Of a DNA stretch of 64,000 nt, positions 19,245-27,306 are shown one piece after another. Under the pieces are notes generated by a model that saw only the letters and a list, made by a program, of their open reading frames with translations, made no database searches and was not told where the DNA came from. A program made the translations under genes and the position numbers. The stretch comes from Candidatus Poribacteria bacterium (GTDB lineage Bacteria; Poribacteria; WGA-4E; WGA-3G). Positions within the stretch are counted from its first letter, which is position 1; every line of letters begins with the position of its first letter. The stretch covers positions 91,271 through 155,270 of the forward strand of contig JAPOZO010000059.1 in the NCBI GenBank assembly GCA_026706025.1. The letters run 5' to 3'.

Positions 19245-19330
19245 TTTTCAGTTATCAGTCGTCAGTTTTCAGTTAAGAGGGCTGCTAAGGGACTGTCACA
19301 AGATGTTAACTGAAAACTGACAACTACTTG
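19245..19330. repeat. Intergenic CAGTTATCAG-type repeat element
   Basis: An 86-base element with left arm GTTTTCAGTTATCAGTCGTCAG and right arm AACTGAAAACTGACAAC, so the ends are inverted. It separates the second and third glycosyltransferase genes. The same family occurs at 27.17, 30.39, 33.43, 36.98, 42.48, 46.71, 48.27, 49.86, 58.09, 60.3 and 63.65 kb. Confidence 0.75.
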
Positions 19331-19335
19331 AAAAA

Positions 19336-20352
19336 ATGAAAAAAATCCTTGTTTTTAGTTTCAGTTTCATTGGCGATGCTGTGCTATCCACTGCTGTTAT
19401 CCACCCCCTACGTAAACACTTCCCAGATGCCCATATTACCTTCCTCGTCGGACCGCGTGCGTTTGATATCCTCGCTACCGAACCGAACATTGATACGACC
19501 CTTGTTTATGATAATCGAGGTGAACACGCCGGTTGGCCAGGACGGCTGCGTGTGATAAAAACCTTACGACATGAAAAATTTGATCTCGTTGTGAATCTAC
19601 GGGATAGCCTCACGGCGCGGTGCATTGGGGCGGAACATTGGGGAATGGTTCGCGGGGAGAGCAATCGTCATGCCGTTACCCGCTATCTGGAGGTGCTTCA
19701 GCGGCACGGCGTTGACCCAACGGGTGCCTACCCATGTTTAGAGTTAACTGAAGCGGAAAACACCGAGGCGCACCGTTTTCTTGCCGATACAGGCATTACC
19801 TCGGAAGGGTTGTTAATCGGCATTCATCCGGGTGGGAATTGGGTATATAAGTTATGGGATGTGGAGAAATACGCCTTGGTCGCGAATGCCCTGTGTAAAG
19901 AACAGAATGCAGCGATCTTATTGTTCGCTGGTCCGAACGAACGAGCACTCCAAGTCCAAGTATCAGAAATGATGGATATTCCGCCAATTCTTGTTCAAAC
20001 GGAAAATCTACGGCATCTCGCGGCGTTAATCTCTGCGTGCGATGTCTATATTGGGAATGACACGGGACCGATGCATATTGCGTCAGCAGTGGATACGCCA
20101 GTTGTTGCGCTTTTCGGTTCAACGAACCACATTCGGAGCGGTCCCTATGGTGATAAACACACGATTGTGCAGAGTGGGATAGATTTGGGGTGTAATCCGT
20201 GTCATCCGGGTCGGCATCCGGGGGGATGCGGTGCTGGCAGTTGTGAAGTGATTGCGGGGATTACAGTGGAACAGGTATTGGCAGCTGTGAAGCGTTATAC
20301 TTCTTCAATCTCAATTTTAGACTCAAGAAAATTCGCTTCTAATTTCTCCTAA
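19336..20352 (+). CDS. Glycosyltransferase family 9 (heptosyltransferase-like), second copy
   Basis: A 338-residue GT9 enzyme related to the gene at 16960. Key motifs: ILVFSFSFIGDAVLSTAVIHPLRKHFP at the N terminus, GIHPGGNWVYKLWDVEKY, and GNDTGPMHIASAVDTPVVALFGSTN at the donor site. The C terminus again holds a short Cys/Gly/Pro-rich patch (LGCNPCHPGRHPGGCGAGSC) found in several GT9 proteins. It lies downstream of the repeat element on the same strand and probably in the same operon. With the other two enzymes it suggests sequential transfer onto a lipid-anchored core sugar. Confidence 0.88.
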   Translation: MKKILVFSFSFIGDAVLSTAVIHPLRKHFPDAHITFLVGPRAFDILATEPNIDTTLVYDNRGEHAGWPGRLRVIKTLRHEKFDLVVNLRDSLTARCIGAEHWGMVRGESNRHAVTRYLEVLQRHGVDPTGAYPCLELTEAENTEAHRFLADTGITSEGLLIGIHPGGNWVYKLWDVEKYALVANALCKEQNAAILLFAGPNERALQVQVSEMMDIPPILVQTENLRHLAALISACDVYIGNDTGPMHIASAVDTPVVALFGSTNHIRSGPYGDKHTIVQSGIDLGCNPCHPGRHPGGCGAGSCEVIAGITVEQVLAAVKRYTSSISILDSRKFASNFS

Positions 20353-20597
20353 TCACACTTTGAAATTTTACTATTGATTTCTGTTTCACTAGAGCATGAC
20401 AACAGATAAAAATAAATGTGATTAAGAACTAAAAGTGCCTGTAATGCTTTTTCCGCTGTATAATCCTTTCCGTATCGCTTGAGAATTCCAAATCCTAGTA
20501 TGCTAGAGACAGATTTAGTAGTAGTGAACCCAAGAAGGTCTCCCCAAAATCTTTGACGACTTGTTTGTCAATTCGTTGAAAATGCGAACAGCACTTT

Positions 20598-21152
20598 TCA
20601 TTCGTTGCTGTCTATACTTTTTGTTCTCCAATAGATTGTAATTAACAATAATGGATAAACAAGGAGTGAGAAGAAATATATGTTTTCCAATTGATAGATT
20701 CCAATCCCCAGCGTGCCTGTAAAACCGATAAAGAAAATAGTCGGTACAAACATTTCAACAACAGATAGTTCTCAATAAGTTTTACGCTCTTTGCCTTTAC
20801 CTAGAAACTCCCATTCATGTTTGAAAAATGGGTACGCGAGTTTTTCTTCTAATTTCTCCAATGCCTTAAATTTTCGAGAATTCAATTGTCGGTAGGAACG
20901 GATAACAACACACCATGCTGCTGCCAAAGATATACCCAATAACCCAAAACCTACTGTGAGCCAACTGAGCGGAACTCCATTTTTACGCTGTAAGAGTGCA
21001 GAAAAAATCACGGCTAATCCAGACAAAACTAGCATATAGAAACGATTTGTTGTGGTTCGTCGATTGCTGACGCTGTCGGCGAGTTGCACATGGAGTTTAT
21101 AGATTTCTATTAATTCTTGCTGGTTATCCACTTCTTTTTCTTGTTCGGTCAT
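20598..21152 (-). pseudogene. RipA-like multispanning membrane protein, interrupted by an in-frame TGA
   Basis: The frame starts at the ATG at 21152, two bases after the TAA of the TIR gene, so the two are tightly coupled. Residues 1-126 have a soluble start, a conserved-looking ADSVSNRRTTTNRFYMLVLSG segment and two membrane helices (about 37-55 and 62-82), then GKGKERKTY. A TGA at codon 127 (20774-20772) stops it. The same frame continues ELSVVEMFVPTIFFIG with two more hydrophobic helices up to a TGA ending at 20598. The restored 184-codon product fits RipA-type small membrane proteins, where the segment after KxY is normally present (memory of the family, not searched). Beyond 20598 the frame has only one more TGA (codon 195) and no TAA or TAG until 20349. 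Either the gene is decayed, or the stop is a sequencing error, or it is read through. The 126-residue form alone could still be made. Confidence 0.65.
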
Positions 21153-21154
21153 GT

Positions 21155-21565
21155 TTACACTACTTCTCGAATAGCTGAAACAATTCTTTCTGGATTCCAA
21201 TCAACAATCCGGTCAGCACCTTGCTTAACTATTGCCAGATCACTGTTGTTTTTCGATGATTCAATAGCGATAACCGGTTTTGGAATACGGAACTCGTTTT
21301 TAGCAATACGGATTTCTTGGTTTATCCATTTGCTGTCTGTTGCCTCGATTCCCATCAAAATTAGAACAACACTACTGCGCGCTATTTGCGTTTTGATGGC
21401 ATTATAGAGGTTTTCATCTGTTCCGTCGCTATCTAACGGGTCATCTTTTGGCACAGAGTAGTCGCGATAGGAAAAATCTCTTTTTGAATTTAGTAAGTGA
21501 ATCAATTTATTATACATATCACTATCAGCCCAAGAATGACTAATAAAAAGATTATAGGTCCTCAT
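21155..21565 (-). CDS. TIR-like domain protein (MTH538/DUF1863, ThsB-related fold)
   Basis: A 136-residue single-domain protein matching the MTH538 TIR-like family, to which Thoeris ThsB belongs. Visible motifs: LFISHSWADSDMYNKLIHLL at the N terminus, DYSVPKDDP, IARSSVVLILMG, and KWINQEIRIAK. The Glu of WINQEI stands where TIR NADases and ThsB carry their catalytic Glu. The domain is complete. It has its own well-formed promoter 55 bases upstream and a GGAG ribosome site. The next gene, a RipA-like membrane protein, starts 2 bases after the stop. Such a pair suggests an NAD-derived signal or NAD depletion coupled to a membrane effector, i.e. possible phage defence; this is inference. No ThsA-like SLOG or Macro protein is present nearby. 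Confidence 0.85.
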   Translation of the reverse strand: MRTYNLFISHSWADSDMYNKLIHLLNSKRDFSYRDYSVPKDDPLDSDGTDENLYNAIKTQIARSSVVLILMGIEATDSKWINQEIRIAKNEFRIPKPVIAIESSKNNSDLAIVKQGADRIVDWNPERIVSAIREVV

Positions 21566-21619
21566 CTAGTATATCTCCGATTGAAACTTTAGTGTTATGC
21601 GCCTAATTTATCTTAAGTT

Positions 21620-21648
21620 ATTATACCATATTAAATTAAAAGTACCAA
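21620..21648 (-). promoter_or_regulatory. Sigma-70 promoter for the TIR gene pair
   Basis: On the reverse strand TTGGTA (21648-21643) and consensus TATAAT (21625-21620) have a 17-base spacer. Transcription would begin about 48 bases before the TIR start codon, so the pair can be expressed on its own. Confidence 0.65.
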
Positions 21649-21782
21649 GCCAATTTTCTCAAAATCGAGAATAGATATAGAAATTTATGCTCACATCTAT
21701 GCTGATTAGGCAGGTTACACACTCCTCGTCATCCTTAAAAGCAGAATTTGCTATCTAACATCCAAGACCTACTATACGAGGT

Positions 21783-22055
21783 TTATCTGCTTGATGGAGA
21801 ATTCCAATTGTGTTGCAACATTAAAGATAATGTAGAGGAAATAGTCTCCTTTAAGTTATCTGGTCTGAACCATGCATTAGCGGTAAGAATGATAAGAGTA
21901 CTGCCCACTCAGTCTTTAACTTCAATATATCAAACTTTACCGTTCGGCGTTTTAATCTGCTTGAAAATCTGCCACACAACTTCAATTAAACCCTTAAACC
22001 AGTTTGGACCATAGATATCCTTCAACGATGTCCTATAGATTATGTTGGATGTCAT
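21783..22055 (-). pseudogene. Decayed small ORF downstream of copA with two in-frame TGA codons
   Basis: An ATG at 22055 overlaps the TGA of copA (ATGA) and opens a frame of 90 codons ending in TAA at 21783. It contains TGA at codon 42 (21932-21930) and codon 49 (21911-21909) but no other stop. The text looks protein-like: YGPNWFKGLIEVVWQIFKQI, TPNGKV(TGA)YIEVKD(TGA)VGSTLIILTANAWFRPD. The first TGA sits where Trp (TGG) would read naturally. I cannot name the family. Only the first 41 residues would be made under the standard code. The rest of 21649-21782 shows nothing further. Confidence 0.4.
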
Positions 22056-24277
22056 GATTTTCGCCATTGCAATCGTAAACTGTTTAGCACAACGGACACA
22101 CTGCTAAATGCCATTGCGAATGCTGCGAGCATGGGGTGGAGTTCCCGAAACATCGTTGGCACGAAAGATAACGGATAAAGTGCACCTGCTGCGATGGGAA
22201 TTAAGAGGACATTGTAGAAGAACGCCCAGAATAGGTTCTGTTTAATTGTGCGCATCGTTGAGCGGCTGAGTCGAATCGCATCGGGAAGTCCACGCAAATC
22301 GCTGTGCATGAGTGTCACGTGTGCTGTTTCTCTGGCGATATCGGTGCCTGTGCCAAGTGAAATACCAATGTCGGCTTGTGCCAATGCGGGTGTATCGTTA
22401 ATACCGTCGCCGACCATTGCGACGAGTCCACCATTTTCTGTCTGTAACTTTTTAACGGCTGCTGCTTTATCTTCGGGTTTGAGTTCTGCCATGACATCGC
22501 TAATCCGTGAAGCCTTGGCGATCGCATCCGCCGTAACGCGGTTATCGCCTGTCATCATTGTTACCGTACATCCAAGTTCGTAGAGTTCCGCGACTGCGGC
22601 TTGCGCTTCCGGTTTTAAAGTGTCCGCGACTGCCAGAAGTCCGGCAACATGTCCATCAACGGCGACCCATAGGACAGTTTTTGCCTCGGTCTGTAGCCGC
22701 TCTGCTTCTGCTTCAAATATCTTCGTCGGGATACCGTGCTGTTGCATTAAGGATAAATTGCCTATAACGACACTATTGTCACCGACCTGTGCGGTGATAC
22801 CGTGTCCAGTGATGGCTTTAAACTGGCTCGGTGTCGCGATGTTGAGTCCACGTTCCTGAGCGGCTTGAACAACCGCTTTTCCGATAGGATGTTCACTGCC
22901 ACGCTCCGCGGCAGCAGAGAGTTGTAGGAGTTCCGATTCATCTTTATCCGTGAGGATATCGGTAAGTGTAAGTTTCCCTTCTGTCAAGGTGCCTGTTTTA
23001 TCGAGGACAATTGTAGTTAAGTTTCCTGCGCGTTCAAGTGCTTCACCGTTTCGGAAGAGGATACCGCGCTGCGCACCGATACCGGTACCCATCATAACGG
23101 CTGTCGGGGTAGCAAGTCCTAATGCACACGGGCAGGCTGTGACGAGGATGGCAACGAGGCGGAGCATCGCCGGTGTGAACCCTGCTCCAAGGAGGAACCA
23201 CCACGCGAGAAACGTCACAACGGCAATCGCGGCGACGATAGGCACGAACACATTTGTGACTGCGTCGGCGACGCGTTGGATAGGGGGTTTGCTCTGTTGC
23301 GTCGTGTACACCAATTGGACAAGACGTGAAAGTGCCGTTTCGGTACCGACGTGTGTGGCTTTGATCGTGAGCATCCCGCTCTGGTTCATCGTTGCAGCGG
23401 TCACAGGGTCGCCTGGTCCCTTATCTACAGGTAGGCTTTCTCCGGTGAAAACGCTTTCATCGATGGCACTTTCACCGCTGCGTACCACGCCATCCACAGG
23501 GATACTTTCGCCGGGACGTACAACGAGGACATCTCCTACGCCGACCTGTTCAATCGGGATGTTTTGTTCTTCACCGTCTTTTAAGCGACACGCCGTTTTC
23601 GGGGCGAGTTGCGGGAGTTTTTTCAGGGCAGCGTTTATCTTACCTTTGGCACGTGCTTCAAGCAGTTTTCCTAACTTAATTAACGTAACGATAACTGCGG
23701 CTGTCTCAAAATAGACGTGTGCGCCGAAGCGTTCTCCCGCGCCCGTGGTTAGTGCAATCGTTACGACGAGGCTATAGAGAAACGCGACGGATGAACCCAT
23801 AGCAACGAGGACATCCATATTGGCGGATCGGTTGCGTAGTGCCTTAAAACCGCCGATGTAATAGTCCCACGCAACATAACCCTGCACTGGTAACGCTAAA
23901 CCGAACATGAGATAGTTAACCCAGTGTGCAGATGCCCACGCACCTAACAGGTTCATATCTCTGCCCATGCTAATGAGGAAAAGTGGTAACGTGCAGATTA
24001 CCCCGACAGTAAATTGCAGCTTCTGCCGTCGGAATTCTTCAGCGCGAGCCTCTTCTTCTTTGTTTTCATCAACAACATCAAAACCGAGGTCTCGGATCTT
24101 ATTGACGATGGCTTCCTCGCTGAGCGTAGATGTATCAAAGGTAACCGCGGCATATTCGGTAGCGAGACTGACTTCTACAACAAGAACACCATCCATCTTT
24201 TTTAGGTTTTGTGTGATGATGCTTGTACAACTTTCGCAGTTCATGCCGGTGATGGGGAGGTTAATTTGGTGTTCCAT
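22052..24277 (-). CDS. copA: Copper-translocating P-type ATPase
   Basis: A 741-residue P1B-type ATPase that exports Cu+ across the inner membrane. One N-terminal heavy-metal domain carries GMNCESC (C14, C17). The transmembrane metal site is CPC in [14 protein letters not shown]. The phosphorylation site is [10 protein letters not shown], the HP motif is SEHPIGKAV, and the hinge is [26 protein letters not shown]. The C-terminal helices end in [17 protein letters not shown], with the MxxSS motif of Cu+ pumps. ATG is preceded by a modest A-rich leader. No CopZ or CueR/CsoR is adjacent. Confidence 0.95.
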   Translation of the reverse strand: MEHQINLPITGMNCESCTSIITQNLKKMDGVLVVEVSLATEYAAVTFDTSTLSEEAIVNKIRDLGFDVVDENKEEEARAEEFRRQKLQFTVGVICTLPLFLISMGRDMNLLGAWASAHWVNYLMFGLALPVQGYVAWDYYIGGFKALRNRSANMDVLVAMGSSVAFLYSLVVTIALTTGAGERFGAHVYFETAAVIVTLIKLGKLLEARAKGKINAALKKLPQLAPKTACRLKDGEEQNIPIEQVGVGDVLVVRPGESIPVDGVVRSGESAIDESVFTGESLPVDKGPGDPVTAATMNQSGMLTIKATHVGTETALSRLVQLVYTTQQSKPPIQRVADAVTNVFVPIVAAIAVVTFLAWWFLLGAGFTPAMLRLVAILVTACPCALGLATPTAVMMGTGIGAQRGILFRNGEALERAGNLTTIVLDKTGTLTEGKLTLTDILTDKDESELLQLSAAAERGSEHPIGKAVVQAAQERGLNIATPSQFKAITGHGITAQVGDNSVVIGNLSLMQQHGIPTKIFEAEAERLQTEAKTVLWVAVDGHVAGLLAVADTLKPEAQAAVAELYELGCTVTMMTGDNRVTADAIAKASRISDVMAELKPEDKAAAVKKLQTENGGLVAMVGDGINDTPALAQADIGISLGTGTDIARETAHVTLMHSDLRGLPDAIRLSRSTMRTIKQNLFWAFFYNVLLIPIAAGALYPLSFVPTMFRELHPMLAAFAMAFSSVSVVLNSLRLQWRKS

Positions 24278-24638
24278 TTTTTTTCATTAACGCTGGGCAC
24301 CGCTCCGCTACGTTTCGCGATGGTTTTCGTTAATTCTAACCGCCTTTGGAACTTATAGTAAAACCTAAAAATATTAGGGTGCTTCTTGGCACAACGGGCA
24401 ATGAATTGCCCTACTACGAACGAGTATTTGTTAAAGGATAGGGGCCCACATAATTCTAAGTTTTACTATAAAAATTTTTATTTTTCAATATTTTAGCATA
24501 TCGCAGGCAGCAAACGCAACCTCCAGACCTGATAGACGGGTGTAAATATTTTGTCAATTGCCATCGTCACAGACTAACAGTCTATGCTACAACGGATTCC
24601 TGCCACAGGCTAACAGCCTATGGTACAGGACCGCACTT
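24278..24638. other. Gene-free repeat-rich spacer between copA and the Gfo/Idh gene
   Basis: No gene is visible. Apart from the MITE-like element at 24353-24471, the stretch holds two similar phrases near 24570-24630, of the type CACAG(A/G)CTAACAG(T/C)CTATG, and a short inverted pair ATTAACG/CGTTAAT at 24285-24335. These are probably further interspersed repeats. Confidence 0.55.
24353..24471. mobile_element. Second MITE-like element with TTATAGTAAAA ends
   Basis: The 119-base segment starts TTATAGTAAAACCTAAAAAT and ends ATTCTAAGTTTTACTATAA, inverted copies of each other over about 18 bases with few mismatches. The inside contains GGGCAATGAATTGCCC, a small perfect palindrome. Its ends match those of the element at 11243-11392, while the insides differ. 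TA at each border would fit TA-targeting elements of the IS630/mariner type, which is an inference. Confidence 0.55.
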
Positions 24639-25607
24639 TTATCCTAAGTGGACCGGTAGACCTGTTTCAAGGGATTCGTTGGCGGCGATGGATAAAATAG
24701 CGGTTTTCGCGGCATCGGCATAGGGGGATCGGATTGCGCTGCCATCTCCTATACGAACAGCCTCAATAAAGGTGCTATCCATATCAATTGTGCAATTGTT
24801 CTGCGGGTTCCACGTGGTTTTCTCATCGGCGGTAGAGAGTACAAGCGCACGACGGAGATGATATTCAAGGGAACCGTCCTCACAGAAAATGTCTAATCCA
24901 GAACGACTCATCCCATTCGTTGTAAAGCAGGCGGAGAACATGATACCAAAAACACCGCTCTCAAATTGCAAAGAGACAGCAGACGCTTCTTCAATATCGT
25001 AATCGGTATCAGGAATCAGATCATAGCGTGCGACGGCATAGACAGTTTTGACTTCGCCGAAGAGGTATCTCGCCATATCAAATTCGTGTGTCGTCTGTTC
25101 CATGAGCTGCCCACCGGATTTTGCCTTCTCTCGCCACCAACCACCGGGCATGCCGCCCATCCAGTAGCCCATGAAGAATCCGACGCGTCGGGAAGCGAGG
25201 AGTTCCTGCGCTTTGTCGATAATATCAAGATAACGTTCCTGATACCCTGTAGCAGTGATGATGCCTTTCTCTTCTATCACAGCTGCGATCTCCATTGCAT
25301 CGTTTGTATCCATGTGTACAGGTTTTTCGACAAACATCGCCAGTCCAGCGTCAATAACAGCCCGTTCAGGTGCCCCGTGTGCGAAAGGTGGAATAGAGAT
25401 ATAGACGGCATCCAATTCTTCGCGTGCGAGCATCTCGTTATAGTCTGCGTATGCTTTACCACCGTACTGCGTGACAGCCTGTTCCGCTTTTTCAACAACA
25501 ATATCACAGAAGGCGACGAATTGTGAGCCGCCGATCTCGGTTAATTCACGGAGGTGGCGGTTCATGTTACCACCTGTGCCGATAAAGCCTAATCTAACAT
25601 CTGACAT
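24639..25607 (-). CDS. Gfo/Idh/MocA family oxidoreductase
   Basis: A 322-residue NAD(P)-dependent sugar or cyclitol dehydrogenase-like protein. The N-terminal Rossmann fold has GFIGTGGNMNRHLREL, and the conserved catalytic-region motif is EKPVHM. The C-terminal alpha/beta domain is present, with QTTHEFDMARYLFGEV. The family oxidises or epimerises sugars; the exact substrate is not readable. It stands alone between copA and nuoN, without sugar-transport genes. Confidence 0.9.
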   Translation of the reverse strand: MSDVRLGFIGTGGNMNRHLRELTEIGGSQFVAFCDIVVEKAEQAVTQYGGKAYADYNEMLAREELDAVYISIPPFAHGAPERAVIDAGLAMFVEKPVHMDTNDAMEIAAVIEEKGIITATGYQERYLDIIDKAQELLASRRVGFFMGYWMGGMPGGWWREKAKSGGQLMEQTTHEFDMARYLFGEVKTVYAVARYDLIPDTDYDIEEASAVSLQFESGVFGIMFSACFTTNGMSRSGLDIFCEDGSLEYHLRRALVLSTADEKTTWNPQNNCTIDMDSTFIEAVRIGDGSAIRSPYADAAKTAILSIAANESLETGLPVHLG

Positions 25608-25711
25608 TTTTTTAACTATGGCCCTTGTTCGTTTCTCTCCGTTGTCGAGAAACGGGTAGTTGATTAATTTTTCGGAATTACCAATTGTAATAATTAAACC
25701 TCATAAAGTGA

Positions 25712-27145
25712 TTAAAAAACGGAATTCTGTGCTGGCGTGAGCATGAGCGATGGCAGAATACCGATAAGTAAAACACCAACCACAGCGAGGATTAACCCGA
25801 TCACTAAAGTTGAGGCATAAGGACTGAACTCCAACTCCTCCTCTGGTTCACGCATATACATCGTTACAACGACACGCAGGTAATAGAACGCTGATATTGC
25901 GGTGTTGATAGCACCGATAATAACGAGCCAGATATGGCCTGCGCCAACTGCGGCCTTGAAGATATAGAATTTTCCGAAAAACCCTGCAGTCGGTGGAAAA
26001 CCGGCGAGCGACAAAAGCATTATCATCATAAACATAGCGAGTAACGGCTTTCGGGTTCCAAGCCCTGCGTAATCAGAAATCATGAGGCTCTCGCCATCTT
26101 CTGTTTTTGCCAAGATAACCGCGCCGAACGCGCCGATGTTCATTACACAATAAATCAGAAGGTAGAACATCGCGCTCGAAATGCCGTCGTTATTTGCAGC
26201 GGCTAAGCCTATCAGGACGTACCCGGCGTGTGCGATACTCGAATACGCCAGCATCCGTTTGATATTTGTTTGCGCGATGGCGATGACATTCCCGACCGTC
26301 ATTGTCAACATCGCTAATAGGATGAGAACACCGCTCCATTCAACCTGCAAGTTAGGTAACGCTTCCATGAAGATTCTGAGGAACGCTGCAAAGCCAGCCG
26401 CTTTTGGTCCTGCGGAGATAAAGGCTGCAATCGTTGTAGGTGCACCTTCATAAACATCTGGTGCCCATTGGTGGAACGGAACAATAGCGACTTTAAATCC
26501 GAACCCAACGACAAGGAGAAACATCCCTGCTAACAGTAGTGGCGATTTGTTTTCTGCGGTAATCGCTTCAGCAATTGCGGGTATACTTGTCGTTCCGGCG
26601 CCACCGTAAATTAGCGCGATTCCATAGAGGAAGAACGCACTCGCGAACGCGCCAAGCAACAGGTATTTCATCCCCGCTTCGCTTGAAGCAGGACTCTCTC
26701 GGAAATAACCCGCCAACACATATAACGATAACGACATCAGCTCCAAGCCGAGGAAAACGATAATCAACTCATTACCTGCGGCCATCAACATCATGCCGAG
26801 CGTTGCCAGCAGGATAAGCAGATAGTAAGGTCCCTGCTTCCTGTCGCCTCTATCCAAATAACTCATCGAGATCAATACAACCAAAATTGTTGAAACGAGG
26901 AAGATAATGTTGAAGAACAGGGAGAAACTATCCACCTTGAACATTTCGTTGAACTGGATGCCCACCGTACCTGCCTGATGCATCTGGATGGAGACCCATA
27001 GGGCAATCCCAGCACCAACGATCGTCATCCAACCGAGGACCGTTTTGGAAATAGCATCAAAAAGGTCAAAGACGAGGACAATGATCAAAGTTAAGGCGAT
27101 AACCAGTTCCGGCATTAGTAATTGCCAGTTAATCTCTATTGGCAT
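25712..27145 (-). CDS. nuoN: NADH-quinone oxidoreductase subunit N
   Basis: A 477-residue antiporter-like membrane subunit of complex I with about 14 helices. It shows the proton_antipo_M core (LLILLATLGMMLMAAGNELIIVFLGLELMSLSLYVLAGY, with the conserved Glu in LGLELMSLS) and the Lys region FGFKVAIVPFHQWAPDVYEGAPT. It is the last gene of the nuo cluster. The antiporter gene lies between it and nuoM, separated by a 140-base repeat element. Confidence 0.95.
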   Translation of the reverse strand: MPIEINWQLLMPELVIALTLIIVLVFDLFDAISKTVLGWMTIVGAGIALWVSIQMHQAGTVGIQFNEMFKVDSFSLFFNIIFLVSTILVVLISMSYLDRGDRKQGPYYLLILLATLGMMLMAAGNELIIVFLGLELMSLSLYVLAGYFRESPASSEAGMKYLLLGAFASAFFLYGIALIYGGAGTTSIPAIAEAITAENKSPLLLAGMFLLVVGFGFKVAIVPFHQWAPDVYEGAPTTIAAFISAGPKAAGFAAFLRIFMEALPNLQVEWSGVLILLAMLTMTVGNVIAIAQTNIKRMLAYSSIAHAGYVLIGLAAANNDGISSAMFYLLIYCVMNIGAFGAVILAKTEDGESLMISDYAGLGTRKPLLAMFMMIMLLSLAGFPPTAGFFGKFYIFKAAVGAGHIWLVIIGAINTAISAFYYLRVVVTMYMREPEEELEFSPYASTLVIGLILAVVGVLLIGILPSLMLTPAQNSVF

Positions 27146-27164
27146 TTTTTAATTTCCTTTTTTT

Positions 27165-27306
27165 ATAGTTTTCAGTTTTCAGTCGTCAGTTGTCGGTTAA
27201 GAGGTTGTCTGTAACAATCCACCGTTTGCTGTAATATTCCAAGCGTAGGTAAATTGTTACAAAATGGGCTCTTCACTGAAAACTGATAACCGATAACTGA
27301 TAACCA
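27165..27306. repeat. CAGTTATCAG-type repeat element between nuoN and the antiporter
   Basis: The left arm is GTTTTCAGTTTTCAGTCGTC and the right arm ends CTGAAAACTGATAACCGATA-type sequence, giving inverted termini around an inside of about 80 bases. A long hairpin is possible. It lies inside the nuo transcription unit. Confidence 0.75.

Noticed and set aside
20353..20597. Separate gene after the RipA-like frame
   Set aside because: The text (GFGILKRYGKDYTAEKALQALLVLNHIYFYLLS) is protein-like, but there is no start codon with a ribosome site, and I cannot tell it from a continuation of the broken frame.
21748..22014. 88-codon forward-strand frame
   Set aside because: It lies opposite the more protein-like reverse frame downstream of copA and has no ribosome site.
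20349..22055. Reassignment of UGA to a sense codon in this organism
   Set aside because: nuoB, gcvH, copA and other conserved genes end on TGA at the right length, and Trp is written TGG in conserved positions. TGA-broken frames are better explained by decay, read-through or error.
20598..22055. A complete Thoeris system
   Set aside because: Only a ThsB-like TIR is present. There is no SLOG- or Macro-domain ThsA; the partner is a different membrane protein.
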